64,000 nt of DNA from Paenibacillus sp. FSL M7-0420 (GCF_038002345.1 NZ_JBBOCJ010000001.1:1178001-1242000); one strand, 5' to 3'. Counted from the stretch's first letter, positions 54,257 to 62,604 are shown. Translations and numbers: made by a program. The notes: generated from the sequence alone by a model not told the origin.

Positions 54257-55405
54257 TTACATGCTTCTGAGGTTAAGATGCTTCCATTCCTCATACCAGC
54301 GCTTAATACTCGCGGGCGGCTTCACGCCGAGTTCCCGCTTCAGTAAATCCGTCAGAGTATGATATTGTTCCTCTACCGCTGAACGCTCCCCAATGCTGTC
54401 GTAGACCTTCATCAGCCCGAGATGCCCCTGTTCAAAATAAGGCTGGAGCTGCACCACTCTTTGGTACACAGTCACCGCTTCCGGTATCCGTCCGCTGCTG
54501 ACATAGAATTCGGCGATATTCATTGCGTGATGCAGCCAGATGGTCCGCAGACGCTGCCGTTCCCCTTCCGCCCAGAGGTAATCGTAATCGTTCAGATAGT
54601 CGCCCGAATAGAAATCGAACAACCGCTGATGCTCCTCATAGTTGTCCTTATTGATGGCATCTTGAGTCAGAATGCCCTTCTCCCATTCGTAGCTGTCTAT
54701 CAGCAGGCTGCCGGTCTCCAGGGTGTAGCCTTCTCCTCCGCTGGCATTGCTGATCTGCAGATCGATTCCGGCCTGCTTCAGGCATTGCCGAACCTGATAA
54801 ATCGTTGTATAAAGATGAGTGGAGGCCTTCTTGAGATTGAAATCGGGCCACAGCAGATCGGTTAGGGTATCTTTGCTTACGAACCGGTTGCGGTTATGAA
54901 ATAAATAAGCAAATAATTCCTGTGCCTTGGAGGTGCGCCAGCGGATATTGGGCAGCGGCTGGCCGCTGCGTTCGAATCTTAAGGACTGGAAGCTGCGGAT
55001 CATGACGGTCTGGTCAGGCTTGCGGGCATCCTCCTGTGCCTGGCTGACACGCTCCTCCAGCCGCTCGATGGTCTTCAGCAGACGGCCACGCTGTACAGGC
55101 TTAAGAACATAATCAAGCGCATACAGCTCGAACGCCTCGATGGCGTAGCTGTTATGGGCAGTCACAAATACGATGCTTGCCTGCGGGCACAGCCTTTGCA
55201 TAGCCTCCGCAGCCTGGACGCCATTCATCTCAGGCATATCAATGTCGAGGAAAATCACATCAGGGCGTAGCAGCGGCACTGCATTAACCGCCTCGGAGGG
55301 ATCTGTAAATATAGCGATTACATTTATAGTTGTCAGTTCCTCCAGCATCATTTTCAGCTTCATAAGAGCAAGCCGTTCATCATCTACCAGCAAGGCCTGA
55401 ATCAT
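54257..55405 (-). CDS. Response regulator with SARP/BTAD-type output domain
   Basis: A 382-residue regulator. The receiver domain (residues 1-120) has the acidic pair VDDE, the phosphorylatable Asp in VIFLDIDMPEMNG, the VTAH threonine and the LKPV lysine. A winged-helix DNA-binding domain (about 140-230, LFHNRNRFVSKDTLTDLLWP) and a bacterial transcriptional activator domain of TPR-like helices follow (about 240-375). GGTGGG is seven bases before ATG 55405. No histidine kinase is adjacent, so its partner is elsewhere. It lies convergent with the adhesin gene and divergent from the ECF operon. Confidence 0.87.
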   Translation of the reverse strand: MIQALLVDDERLALMKLKMMLEELTTINVIAIFTDPSEAVNAVPLLRPDVIFLDIDMPEMNGVQAAEAMQRLCPQASIVFVTAHNSYAIEAFELYALDYVLKPVQRGRLLKTIERLEERVSQAQEDARKPDQTVMIRSFQSLRFERSGQPLPNIRWRTSKAQELFAYLFHNRNRFVSKDTLTDLLWPDFNLKKASTHLYTTIYQVRQCLKQAGIDLQISNASGGEGYTLETGSLLIDSYEWEKGILTQDAINKDNYEEHQRLFDFYSGDYLNDYDYLWAEGERQRLRTIWLHHAMNIAEFYVSSGRIPEAVTVYQRVVQLQPYFEQGHLGLMKVYDSIGERSAVEEQYHTLTDLLKRELGVKPPASIKRWYEEWKHLNLRSM

Positions 55406-55616
55406 GTCTATCCCACCACTTCATTAAGGAATGTTGTCTTGTCATAGGCTGTTTAAGGATAATTCGACAAGGATGCGGGTTATCCTCCCTCTGAGGTTGC
55501 ACTTGAGGCTGATTTTGAATAGAAATGCTGCTATTCTAAAATAATTTAAAAAACTATGCAGGGGAACCTTAAAGCCAGACGTCTAACGTTATGTAGCTGA
55601 AGGAGGGAAGAAAGAC

Positions 55617-56159
55617 TTGGAAGAGACGGAGTGGATCAGTGCTGTGCTAAGCGGGGAGCATCAGGCCTTCGGGAATCTGGTGAACCGTTATCAAGGCATG
55701 GTATATAGCGTATGTATCAAAATTACAGGAGAAGCCGAGTCTGCCAAGGATATGGCTCAGGAAGTCTTCATCAAAGCCTATAAAGCCCTTCCCACCTTCA
55801 GAGGACAATCTTCCTTCTCCACCTGGCTGTACCGGATTGCTTACCGCACCTGTCTGGACTGGAAACGGGCCAATGACCGGGAATGGCGGCACCGGAGTGC
55901 AGCAGATTACACAGAGAATGACTGGGTGACTTCACAGACACCTGAACAGGCAGTGCTTCGCAAGGAGGCTTCCCGGGAGCTGGGTGAGAACCTGAATAGT
56001 CTGGCGGAACCGTACCGGTCGGTTGTGCAACTGTACTATTTTCAGCGCCACTCCTATCAGGAGATCGCGGAGCAAAAAGGAATTTCGGTTAAAACGGTTG
56101 AATCGCAGCTCTATCGGGCCAGACAGATGATGCGCAAAAGCGGGGAGGAATGGCGATGA
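55617..56159 (+). CDS. ECF-family RNA polymerase sigma factor (SigW-like), TTG start
   Basis: A 180-residue group 4 sigma factor. Region 2 has SAKDMAQEVFIKAYKALPTFRGQSSFSTWLYRIAYRTCLD; region 4 has SYQEIAEQKGISVKTVESQLYRARQMM. GGAGGG is nine bases before TTG 55617, and no ATG is available earlier in the conserved domain. It overlaps its anti-sigma gene by 4 bp. It should activate its own operon and others on an envelope signal, by analogy to SigW; no matching ECF promoter was found at the usual spacing. Confidence 0.9.
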   Translation: MEETEWISAVLSGEHQAFGNLVNRYQGMVYSVCIKITGEAESAKDMAQEVFIKAYKALPTFRGQSSFSTWLYRIAYRTCLDWKRANDREWRHRSAADYTENDWVTSQTPEQAVLRKEASRELGENLNSLAEPYRSVVQLYYFQRHSYQEIAEQKGISVKTVESQLYRARQMMRKSGEEWR

Positions 56160-56611
56160 ATTGTTCAACAGTAAAAGAGTGGATGCCGCATTATATAGAT
56201 GGACAGTTGTCACCTGAGGCCCAGCAGGCGATCTATCTGCATACCCAGACCTGTCCCGGCTGCGCGGAATGGCTGGAGGAGGCGCGGGAGCTTGCGGCGA
56301 TGTGGAGCGAGATGGAAGCCGGGCTGGATCTTAACGGGCAGGAGCCCGTGTTGCCGCATGACTTCCCTGATTTGACCGGGGATGTTATGGCAAGGATCGG
56401 CCAGTTGGAGAATGGACGCAGAGAACGGATCGTGAAACCAACCATGTCCAGACGGCGTACGGCCCGGGGTACATCCTGGATGCATTACGGCGTGGCGGTC
56501 GGTCTGACGTTTCTCCTGCTGCAGCTTGGCGTATTTGAGAATTTGGCCTATGGCATCACTGAAATCAACGGGCATATGTCCACATCGGTCAGCTCCTGGT
56601 TCGGCCCGTAA
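56156..56611 (+). CDS. Zinc-containing anti-sigma factor (ZAS type)
   Basis: A 151-residue single-pass protein. The N-terminal domain has an early cysteine (MNCSTVKEWMPHYIDG) and the HTQTCPGC signature (H-x3-C-x2-C) that binds zinc and clamps the sigma factor. A membrane helix lies near residues 108-128 and a short external tail follows. Starting at 56156, the ATGA overlap with the sigma stop is seven bases after GGGGAGGA. Some ZAS proteins respond to redox state. Confidence 0.9.
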   Translation: MNCSTVKEWMPHYIDGQLSPEAQQAIYLHTQTCPGCAEWLEEARELAAMWSEMEAGLDLNGQEPVLPHDFPDLTGDVMARIGQLENGRRERIVKPTMSRRRTARGTSWMHYGVAVGLTFLLLQLGVFENLAYGITEINGHMSTSVSSWFGP

Positions 56612-56687
56612 GGTAACAATAAATAAATCCATAGCGGCTTCGCCGGTTATCTAATTTATTTCGACAAAACTTTTGGGAGGGTAACAT

Positions 56688-57185
56688 ATGATTAAGAAAA
56701 GACGCTGGCTCACGTTTCTCCTGGCTATGGTTCCAGGACTGGGCCACATGTATCTGGGCTTTAAAAAAATGGGCCTGGAGTATATGATTGGAGCATCGCT
56801 CTGTATTATATTCATTCCGTCCATGCCCGCCGTGTTTCCATTCGCGCTTGCTGCGCTCTGGTTCTATCAATTATTCGATGCGCTGCAAAAGGCGGCTTGG
56901 ATGAAGGTGTCGGCTGCCGAGCATGAGCGGATGATGTTCCATCCGGATAGCTTTGGAGCGCCCTGGTCGATGGGGATGTCTGCGCCCCCGATGTACCCGC
57001 ATGATGATGTGAATCCGGTGTGGGTCGGTATAGGGTGTGTTATCGCGGGCATCCTGCTGCTGCTCATCACTGCATTTCCCTCTCTGTGGGAGATGCTGAG
57101 CGATATGAACATCGGAGCGATTCTGCTGTCGCTTGCCCTGATCGGGTATGGATTCAGAATGCTGAAGAATAATTCAAAAGTATAG
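56688..57185 (+). CDS. Membrane protein of the ECF operon, function unknown
   Basis: A 165-residue protein with about four membrane helices. The N-terminal LAMVPGLGHMYLGFKKMGLEY segment is like TM2-type domains. Histidine-, methionine- and proline-rich residues (about 75-105) lie between the second and third helices. GGGAGG precedes the ATG. It lies 76 bp after the anti-sigma gene and 19 bp before the DUF4097 gene, so it belongs to the operon. Confidence 0.75.
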   Translation: MIKKRRWLTFLLAMVPGLGHMYLGFKKMGLEYMIGASLCIIFIPSMPAVFPFALAALWFYQLFDALQKAAWMKVSAAEHERMMFHPDSFGAPWSMGMSAPPMYPHDDVNPVWVGIGCVIAGILLLLITAFPSLWEMLSDMNIGAILLSLALIGYGFRMLKNNSKV

Positions 57186-57204
57186 TGAAATGGGGAATTG
57201 AAGG

Positions 57205-58296
57205 ATGGGGAGATGGAAAATCGGCAGCTTTACCGCCGCAATAGGGTGCATAATAGTAGGAGTTATTGTAGTCATGGCTCAATATGGTGTAATCACGTAC
57301 GATGTGCTGGGTTATATCTGGCCGGCCCTGCTTATCCTGTTCGGCCTGGAGATGCTGCTTAGGCTCTTCATTAAATCTGATGTCAAAAGCCGCGTAAGCG
57401 GCTGGGCCATTCTGCTGATCATTGTGCTTATCGCGGCAAGCGGGGCACAGACGGTGCTGGTCGGAGGATCGCTGAGCAGTATCTTCGGCAATACCAAGCT
57501 GGTGCCGGTGAATGGGAAGGTAGAAGTGCAACAGGATATTAAGAATGTGCGGATTGATCTGCCCCAAGGCAAGGTTAAGCTCCAGGGTGTGGATGGGAAC
57601 ACGCTGACGTATGAAGGAAAGCTGGAGCTGCCGGGCAATACAGACAATGAAGCGGCAAGTGCTCTGGAGCGTAAATGGAAGGTGACAACCGAGGGCGACA
57701 CGCTTGTGATGGAGCTGGAGGGAGATTCAGGCTGGCTCTCCAATATCCAGATCGGCTTTAATAACAATGCGCCATATCTGAATGTCGGCATTCCGCAGAA
57801 TCTGGCCGCTCAGGTAGAGACCAGTGACGGTTCCATCGAAGCCGGGGGACTGGCCGCAGGCATTAATGTGGATACGAGCAACGGAACGATGGATATTCAT
57901 GATGTCTCCGGAGGTGTGAAGGCTCATAGCAGCAACGGCACGCTGACGGTAAAGAATGTACAGGGCGGAGCAGACCTGGTTAGCTCGAACGGTGCGATTA
58001 CGCTGGGGAATATTGACGGCGCGGTGTCGGCCAGTAGCAGCAACGGCAAGATTACAGTCAATTCGGCAATCACAGGTGCATGGGAGCTGAAATCGAGCAA
58101 CGGCAAGATTGTCTTGGGTCTTCCGGCGGTAACGGATGCCAAGATTACGGCAGATACCACTAACGGATCGCTTAAAGGCAACGTGGACTGGGGCGGCGGC
58201 GATGAGGACCATGGAACGGCTGTACTTGGAAAAGGCACCCATGAGGTCACCTTGTCCACGAGCAATGGTTCTATAACAGTGGATACGGCGCAATAA
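57205..58296 (+). CDS. DUF4097-family membrane-anchored beta-helix protein (LiaF/LiaG-like)
   Basis: A 363-residue protein. Three N-terminal helices (about residues 5-30, 34-53 and 64-84) resemble the LiaF membrane domain. The rest is an extracytoplasmic or cytoplasmic DUF4097 beta-helix with a repeating S-N-G-x-I/L/M pattern (about ten turns). Proteins of this type occur with Lia and ECF envelope-stress modules. Topology was not resolved. It is the last gene of the operon. Confidence 0.82.
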   Translation: MGRWKIGSFTAAIGCIIVGVIVVMAQYGVITYDVLGYIWPALLILFGLEMLLRLFIKSDVKSRVSGWAILLIIVLIAASGAQTVLVGGSLSSIFGNTKLVPVNGKVEVQQDIKNVRIDLPQGKVKLQGVDGNTLTYEGKLELPGNTDNEAASALERKWKVTTEGDTLVMELEGDSGWLSNIQIGFNNNAPYLNVGIPQNLAAQVETSDGSIEAGGLAAGINVDTSNGTMDIHDVSGGVKAHSSNGTLTVKNVQGGADLVSSNGAITLGNIDGAVSASSSNGKITVNSAITGAWELKSSNGKIVLGLPAVTDAKITADTTNGSLKGNVDWGGGDEDHGTAVLGKGTHEVTLSTSNGSITVDTAQ

Positions 58297-58311
58297 AGGA
58301 CATAGAAGCAT

Positions 58312-58358
58312 AAAGAGCTGTTCACCGGATATGTTATGCCGGTGAACAGCTCTTTATT
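58312..58358 (+). terminator. Bidirectional terminator after the ECF operon
   Basis: AAAGAGCTGTTCACCGG (58312-58328) pairs with CCGGTGAACAGCTCTTT (58339-58355). It separates the ECF operon from the convergent aldo/keto reductase. Confidence 0.88.
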
Positions 58359-58413
58359 GTTAGAGAAGAAATGATATCGGGAGGTTATGCGGGCTGCAGC
58401 CAGTTAGTCCTGA

Positions 58414-59394
58414 TTACCATGCATAAGCCTTCGGAGCCGCACCGCCGGGTCCGGGGAAAATCTCGTCCAGACGCTTCAGCACGGATTCGTCCAGGACGAC
58501 CTCCAGGCTGCGCAGCGCGCTCTCGAACTGCTCCAGCGTACGCGGTCCGATGATTGGAGCTGTTACGGCAGGGTTGGCCAGCAGCCAGGCCAGAGCGATA
58601 TTATCCTGCGGCTCGCCCAGCTCCAGACTCAGCTCCGCAAAGGCTTCAAGCTGCTTCTTGTGCTGCTCCACACGCTCCGCGTTGCCGCCGCTGCGGCTGC
58701 CCTCGATCTTCTTCAGCGCATTGCGTCCCAGCAGCCCTCCGTCAAGCGGACTCCACGGAATAATGCCGAGGCCCAGATGCTGCGCGGCGGGCAGAACCTC
58801 AAGCTCCGGCAGACGGCAGGTCAGGCTGTATTTATGCTGCTCGGATACCAGTCCAAGGAACCCGCGGGCCTTCGCTTCCTGCTGGGCAACGGCAATATCC
58901 CAGCCGGCGAAGTTGCTGGAGCCGGTGTAGCCGATCTTGCCTTGGCTGACTGCAAGCTCAAAGGCGCCCCACAGCTCGTCCCAGGACACGTTACGGTCGA
59001 TATGGTGCATCTGGTAGAGTTCGATGTGATCGGTCTGCAGACGCTGCAGGGAGCCCTCCAGATGGCGGCGGATAATGTAGGAGGAGAGGCCGCCTTCATC
59101 ATTGGGTCCATCCAGCTTGTCACTCATCGCCCCGTAGACCTTGGTCGCCAGGACAACCTTCTCACGGCGTCCGCCGCCCTGCTTGAACCAGCGGCCGATA
59201 ATAGTCTCGGTCAGACCCGAGTTCTCACCCCATCCGTACACATTGGCGGTATCAAAAAACTGGACTCCCGCATCCAGCGCCGCATCCATAATCCGGAAGG
59301 CTTCCTTCTCGTCGGTGATGGGACCGAAGTTCATCGTTCCCAGACAGAGGCGGCTTACCTTCATACCAGACTTGCCAAGCTTCGCGTATTGCAT
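58414..59394 (-). CDS. Aldo/keto reductase
   Basis: A 326-residue NADPH-dependent reductase of the AKR fold. It shows GTMNFG, FFDTANVYGWGENSGLTE (Asp and Tyr of the catalytic tetrad), ATKVYG (Lys), and ELYQMHHID (His). The late LAWLLANPAVTAPIIGPRTLEQFE segment binds the cofactor. The physiological substrate is unknown. GAGGAG lies upstream of the ATG. Confidence 0.9.
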   Translation of the reverse strand: MQYAKLGKSGMKVSRLCLGTMNFGPITDEKEAFRIMDAALDAGVQFFDTANVYGWGENSGLTETIIGRWFKQGGGRREKVVLATKVYGAMSDKLDGPNDEGGLSSYIIRRHLEGSLQRLQTDHIELYQMHHIDRNVSWDELWGAFELAVSQGKIGYTGSSNFAGWDIAVAQQEAKARGFLGLVSEQHKYSLTCRLPELEVLPAAQHLGLGIIPWSPLDGGLLGRNALKKIEGSRSGGNAERVEQHKKQLEAFAELSLELGEPQDNIALAWLLANPAVTAPIIGPRTLEQFESALRSLEVVLDESVLKRLDEIFPGPGGAAPKAYAW

Positions 59395-59621
59395 CTTAAG
59401 ATCACTCCTCTTCCATATGATTAGAGATCCGATAATTTCACCTGCCCATTAATTGTAATCAATTGGCGGGACAAGGGCAAATTAGGGATATGTCTCACTT
59501 ATAGGCTATATCTATGAACGTGATAGAATCTATATCTTTGTCCTTTGTCCTTCGTTATGATACAACAATATACAGAAGAACTATGTCTGCGACCAGCAGG
59601 ACTACCTAAGGAGTGACAGGA

Positions 59622-60704
59622 ATGAGCGAGGTCAAAAAAATCGCCGTAATTGCCGGGGACGGTATCGGACCTGAAGTTGTGGCGGAAGCGGAAAAGGTAT
59701 TGAAAAGAACGGAAGAGCTGTTCGGGTATACATTTGAAACAGAGCATGCCCTGTTCGGCGGAATCGCCATTGATGAACGCGGAACTCCGCTGCCTGAGGA
59801 TACGCTTGCAATCTGCCGCAGCGCCGATGCTGTATTGCTTGGAGCCGTAGGCGGACCGAAATGGGATAACAATCCGAAGGAGCTGCGTCCGGAGACCGGA
59901 CTGCTCGGTATCCGCAAGGCGCTTGGCCTATTCTCCAATCTGCGTCCGGCGGTGGTCTTCGATTGTCTGAAGGATGCTTCGACGCTGAAGCCGGAGGTTC
60001 TGGAAGGCACAGACCTGATGGTCGTGCGTGAACTGACAGGCGGGATCTACTTCGGGGACAAGCTGCGCCGTCAAGGTGAGCATGGGGAAGAAGCGGTAGA
60101 TACTTGTGTCTACAACGTCACTGAAGTGGAGCGGATCGTACGCCAGGCGTTCGAGATTGCCGGGAAGCGCCGGGGCAAGCTGGCGAGTGTCGACAAAGCC
60201 AACGTCCTGGAGACCTCCCGTCTGTGGCGTGAAGTGGTGAACAGACTGGCACCGGAATATCCGCAGGTTGAAGTTGAGCATGTGCTGGTGGATAACTGTG
60301 CGATGCAGCTGCTGCGCCGTCCTTCGAGCTTCGATGTCATCGTGACCGAGAATATGTTCGGTGATATCCTGAGCGATGAAGCAGCGATGCTGACAGGCTC
60401 CATTGGTATGCTGGCCTCCGCTTCACTGGGAGAAGGCAGCTACGGCCTCTATGAGCCGGTTCACGGCTCCGCGCCTGATATTGCCGGACAGGGGCTGGCG
60501 AACCCGATCGCTACGATCCTGTCGCTTGCACTGATGTTCCGCATGACCTTCGGCTACGAGAATGCAGCCGCTGCCATTGAAGCCGCAGTTGCGGAGGTAC
60601 TGGATGCCGGTCACCGGACGAGCGATATCGCAGTGGATAAGAGCAAGGCGATCAGCACCACAGAGATGGGTGACCTGATTGTAGCCGCTATCCGCACAGC
60701 CTAG
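59622..60704 (+). CDS. leuB: 3-isopropylmalate dehydrogenase
   Basis: A 360-residue NAD-dependent enzyme for the third leucine step. Segments include [24 protein letters not shown], the [12 protein letters not shown] segment, VDNCAMQL, the [18 protein letters not shown] metal-binding region and [23 protein letters not shown] is eight bases before ATG 59622. The gene is separated from leuA by 10.8 kb; leuC and leuD are not in the window. Confidence 0.96.
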   Translation: MSEVKKIAVIAGDGIGPEVVAEAEKVLKRTEELFGYTFETEHALFGGIAIDERGTPLPEDTLAICRSADAVLLGAVGGPKWDNNPKELRPETGLLGIRKALGLFSNLRPAVVFDCLKDASTLKPEVLEGTDLMVVRELTGGIYFGDKLRRQGEHGEEAVDTCVYNVTEVERIVRQAFEIAGKRRGKLASVDKANVLETSRLWREVVNRLAPEYPQVEVEHVLVDNCAMQLLRRPSSFDVIVTENMFGDILSDEAAMLTGSIGMLASASLGEGSYGLYEPVHGSAPDIAGQGLANPIATILSLALMFRMTFGYENAAAAIEAAVAEVLDAGHRTSDIAVDKSKAISTTEMGDLIVAAIRTA

Positions 60705-60735
60705 TTCTACCACATGTATCCCTTTTGACGCAGAA

Positions 60736-60783
60736 CAAGTGGAAACGGCTTTGCCGTCCTTTTAAGGACGGTACCGTTTCAGC
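60736..60783. repeat. Nested palindromic repeat, left copy
   Basis: A 48-bp element whose AAACGG/CCGTTT outer arms and CCGTCCTT/AAGGACGG inner arms form a hairpin. It is almost the exact reverse complement of the element at 61687-61735. It lies just after leuB. Confidence 0.88.
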
Positions 60784-60787
60784 GAGA

Positions 60788-60836
60788 AATAGAAGGAGAA
60801 CGTATAGCGTGAAACCTATACGTTCTTCTATTTTGA
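60788..60836 (+). terminator. Probable leuB terminator
   Basis: AATAGAAG and AGAACGTATAG (60788-60807) pair with CTATACGTTCT-TCTATT (60815-60831) with a three-base bulge, then TTTG. The T-tract is short. Confidence 0.55.
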
Positions 60837-60863
60837 AGAAAAACTTCACAAAATGTTGCTTAT

Positions 60864-60878
60864 TTATAATTATTATAA
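60864..60878. promoter_or_regulatory. PerR box
   Basis: The 15 bases match the B. subtilis PerR consensus TTATAATNATTATAA at every position. It lies 20 bp upstream of the -35 element of the peroxiredoxin promoter. Confidence 0.8.
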
Positions 60879-60897
60879 AAAAGTAATCAATGTAATA

Positions 60898-60926
60898 TTG
60901 ACTTTGATTTTGTACGATGATAACAT
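60898..60926 (+). promoter_or_regulatory. Promoter of the peroxiredoxin gene
   Basis: TTGACT (60898-60903), 17-bp spacer, TAACAT (60921-60926), about 115 bp upstream of the ATG. Confidence 0.6.
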
Positions 60927-61039
60927 TTGGTCTGTACCCGTAAGAATGTAACCATCCAATAAAATCAAGAAAAGCATATTGCATCCGGCAACGGTCCGGT
61001 AGCTGTTTTTCTTACATAATCAAAAGGAGGATTTAAGCA

Positions 61040-61579
61040 ATGGCAGAACGTTTGGTAGGTAAACCCGCTCCTGACTTCTTCATGGAGACAGTAACAGGCG
61101 ACGGTAAGGATTTCGGTAAGGTAAGCTTGTCCGACTATCGCGGCAAATGGCTTGTATTCTTCTTCTATCCGCTTGATTTCACCTTCGTATGTCCAACTGA
61201 AATCACAGCCCTGAGTGATGCTGCTGCTGATTTCGCAGAGCTTGATACAGAAATTCTAGGTGTGAGCATCGACTCGATCCATAGCCACAAGGCTTGGTTG
61301 TCTACACCTAAGGATATGAACGGTCTTGGCCAGATCAACTTCCCGCTGGCTTCTGATATCACGAAGAAGGTTGCCAGCGATTATGGCGTCCTGATTGAAG
61401 AAGAAGGCATTGCGCTGCGCGGACTGTTCATCATCGATCCTGAAGGTGAACTGAAGTATCAGGTTGTTAACCATAACGATGTGGGCCGCAGCGTTGAAGA
61501 GACATTGCGTGTGCTACAGGCTCTCCAATCCGGCGGGCTGTGCGCTATGAACTGGAAGCCAGGCGACAAGAACCTGTAA
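61040..61579 (+). CDS. 2-Cys peroxiredoxin (AhpC/Prx1 type)
   Basis: A 179-residue thiol peroxidase that reduces hydrogen peroxide and alkyl hydroperoxides. The peroxidatic cysteine is in FYPLDFTFVCPTEI (near residue 52). The resolving cysteine is in GGLCAMNWKPG near the C-terminus, giving a typical 2-Cys enzyme. AAAAGGAGGA precedes the ATG. It has a PerR box upstream and no AhpF or thioredoxin reductase gene beside it. Confidence 0.93.
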   Translation: MAERLVGKPAPDFFMETVTGDGKDFGKVSLSDYRGKWLVFFFYPLDFTFVCPTEITALSDAAADFAELDTEILGVSIDSIHSHKAWLSTPKDMNGLGQINFPLASDITKKVASDYGVLIEEEGIALRGLFIIDPEGELKYQVVNHNDVGRSVEETLRVLQALQSGGLCAMNWKPGDKNL

Positions 61580-61622
61580 GCTTCAAGGCCTCATGAGCCG
61601 CGATCTTTGATATACTAAAAGG

Positions 61623-61664
61623 ACCTCCTTGCGGGAAGATTTATTCCCTTCAAGGAGGTTTTTT
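61623..61664 (+). terminator. Terminator of the peroxiredoxin gene
   Basis: ACCTCCTTG (61623-61631) pairs with CAAGGAGGT (61651-61659), followed by TTTTTT. Confidence 0.88.
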
Positions 61665-61686
61665 GCAAAAAGATAAGAATGTATAT

Positions 61687-61735
61687 GCTGAAACGGTACC
61701 GTCCTTTAAAAGGACGGCAAAGCCGTTTCCACTTG
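61687..61735. repeat. Nested palindromic repeat, right copy (inverted)
   Basis: A 49-bp element that is the reverse complement of 60736-60783 except for one extra T. It lies just after the peroxiredoxin terminator and before the next promoter. Confidence 0.88.
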
Positions 61736-61751
61736 AGATATGGACAGACGT

Positions 61752-61780
61752 TTGAAAATGGGCATAAAGGTTAATATATA
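61752..61780 (+). promoter_or_regulatory. Sigma-A promoter of the small zinc-binding gene
   Basis: TTGAAA (61752-61757), 17-bp spacer, TATATA (61775-61780). Confidence 0.7.
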
Positions 61781-61864
61781 GCGTGTAAGGAGAGGAATCT
61801 CTCCCGCTGTTTTGTAATATACTAATAGGAAATCAACGACAACACTCAAGGAGGGTGAACAAAA

Positions 61865-62272
61865 ATGAGCTTTTGCTGTGGAGCGAGTATGGTTGGAACG
61901 AAGGGAACCCTAAAGCATTATCGCACGCAAGTCCATAATGTTCCCCTGCTTTTTTGTCCGGTATGCCACCGGGTAGAGGTACATTACAAAGTCGAGAATG
62001 AATATGAAATTCTGGCGGAATATGCTCATGGCGACGGCGTCACGGATGTGGATTTCCAGGATTATGTGATGGAGGAAGAGGAAGCGATCTTCGAGAACGT
62101 CATCAATATGGAGAGCGAGGACCCGCTCGCGATCATACGCAGCCAGATCGATATGTCGCTGGACTTGCTGGCGGTTGCCAAACAGATCGGCGACTCCAAA
62201 TGGGAACGTGAGCTGAAGAAGCGTCTGGCTGTCATGAGCCAGCGGCGTCACCGGCTCCAGCAGAAGGCTTGA
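61865..62272 (+). CDS. Small zinc-ribbon protein, YgiT/MqsA-N-like
   Basis: A 135-residue protein. Cysteine pairs MSFCCGAS and LLFCPVCHRVEV bracket a short basic segment, as in YgiT-type zinc fingers. A highly acidic middle (YVMEEEEAIFENVINMESEDP) and a basic helical C-terminus (WERELKKRLAVMSQRRHRLQQKA) follow. No MqsR-like toxin is adjacent, so a toxin-antitoxin role is unlikely. AAGGAGGGTG lies upstream. Confidence 0.65.
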   Translation: MSFCCGASMVGTKGTLKHYRTQVHNVPLLFCPVCHRVEVHYKVENEYEILAEYAHGDGVTDVDFQDYVMEEEEAIFENVINMESEDPLAIIRSQIDMSLDLLAVAKQIGDSKWERELKKRLAVMSQRRHRLQQKA

Positions 62273-62311
62273 TATCTGTCTGGATCTGCCACCATCATGT
62301 TATAAATCAGT

Positions 62312-62342
62312 GAGCTCCCGCCGCCTGGCGGGGGCTCTTTTC
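62312..62342 (+). terminator. Terminator after the zinc-binding gene
   Basis: GAGCTCCCGCC pairs with GGCGGGGGCTC, then TTTT. Confidence 0.8.
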
Positions 62343-62604
62343 AATGTATTTGCAGGAAATAAATCATTCCCCTCCTACTTAAATGTGTCTTTAGAATCAT
62401 TTTAGGAATATTTTTGCCATTCGACAGATTCTCTGATTGCGTTGTCTTCTTCTCTTGGATATGATTGGAATATAGTTGAAACGGTTGGATAATACAATAC
62501 GATTTTCGAATGTTCTGGCGGCTTCGTCATATACTCAGATACATAGTAATTTGATGTCGCTTAAGCGTCTTCGTCAATTGCAGTAAAAGGGGGAACTTCG
62601 TATC
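62343..62604. other. Upstream region of the histidine kinase
   Basis: About 260 bp, AT-rich, expected to hold the kinase promoter. I saw no clear sigma-A pair. AGGAATATT near 62404 resembles a sigma-H -35, but the matching GAAT element is not at the right spacing. No other feature. Confidence 0.35.

Noticed and set aside
55562..55592. Possible ECF promoter (GGAACC with CGTC or CGTT) before the second sigma gene
   Set aside because: The spacings are 11 and 18 bp, not the 16-17 bp expected for ECF promoters, so self-regulation cannot be claimed from sequence.
61865..62272. Toxin-antitoxin system
   Set aside because: No toxin-sized partner gene on either side; only the zinc-finger resemblance.
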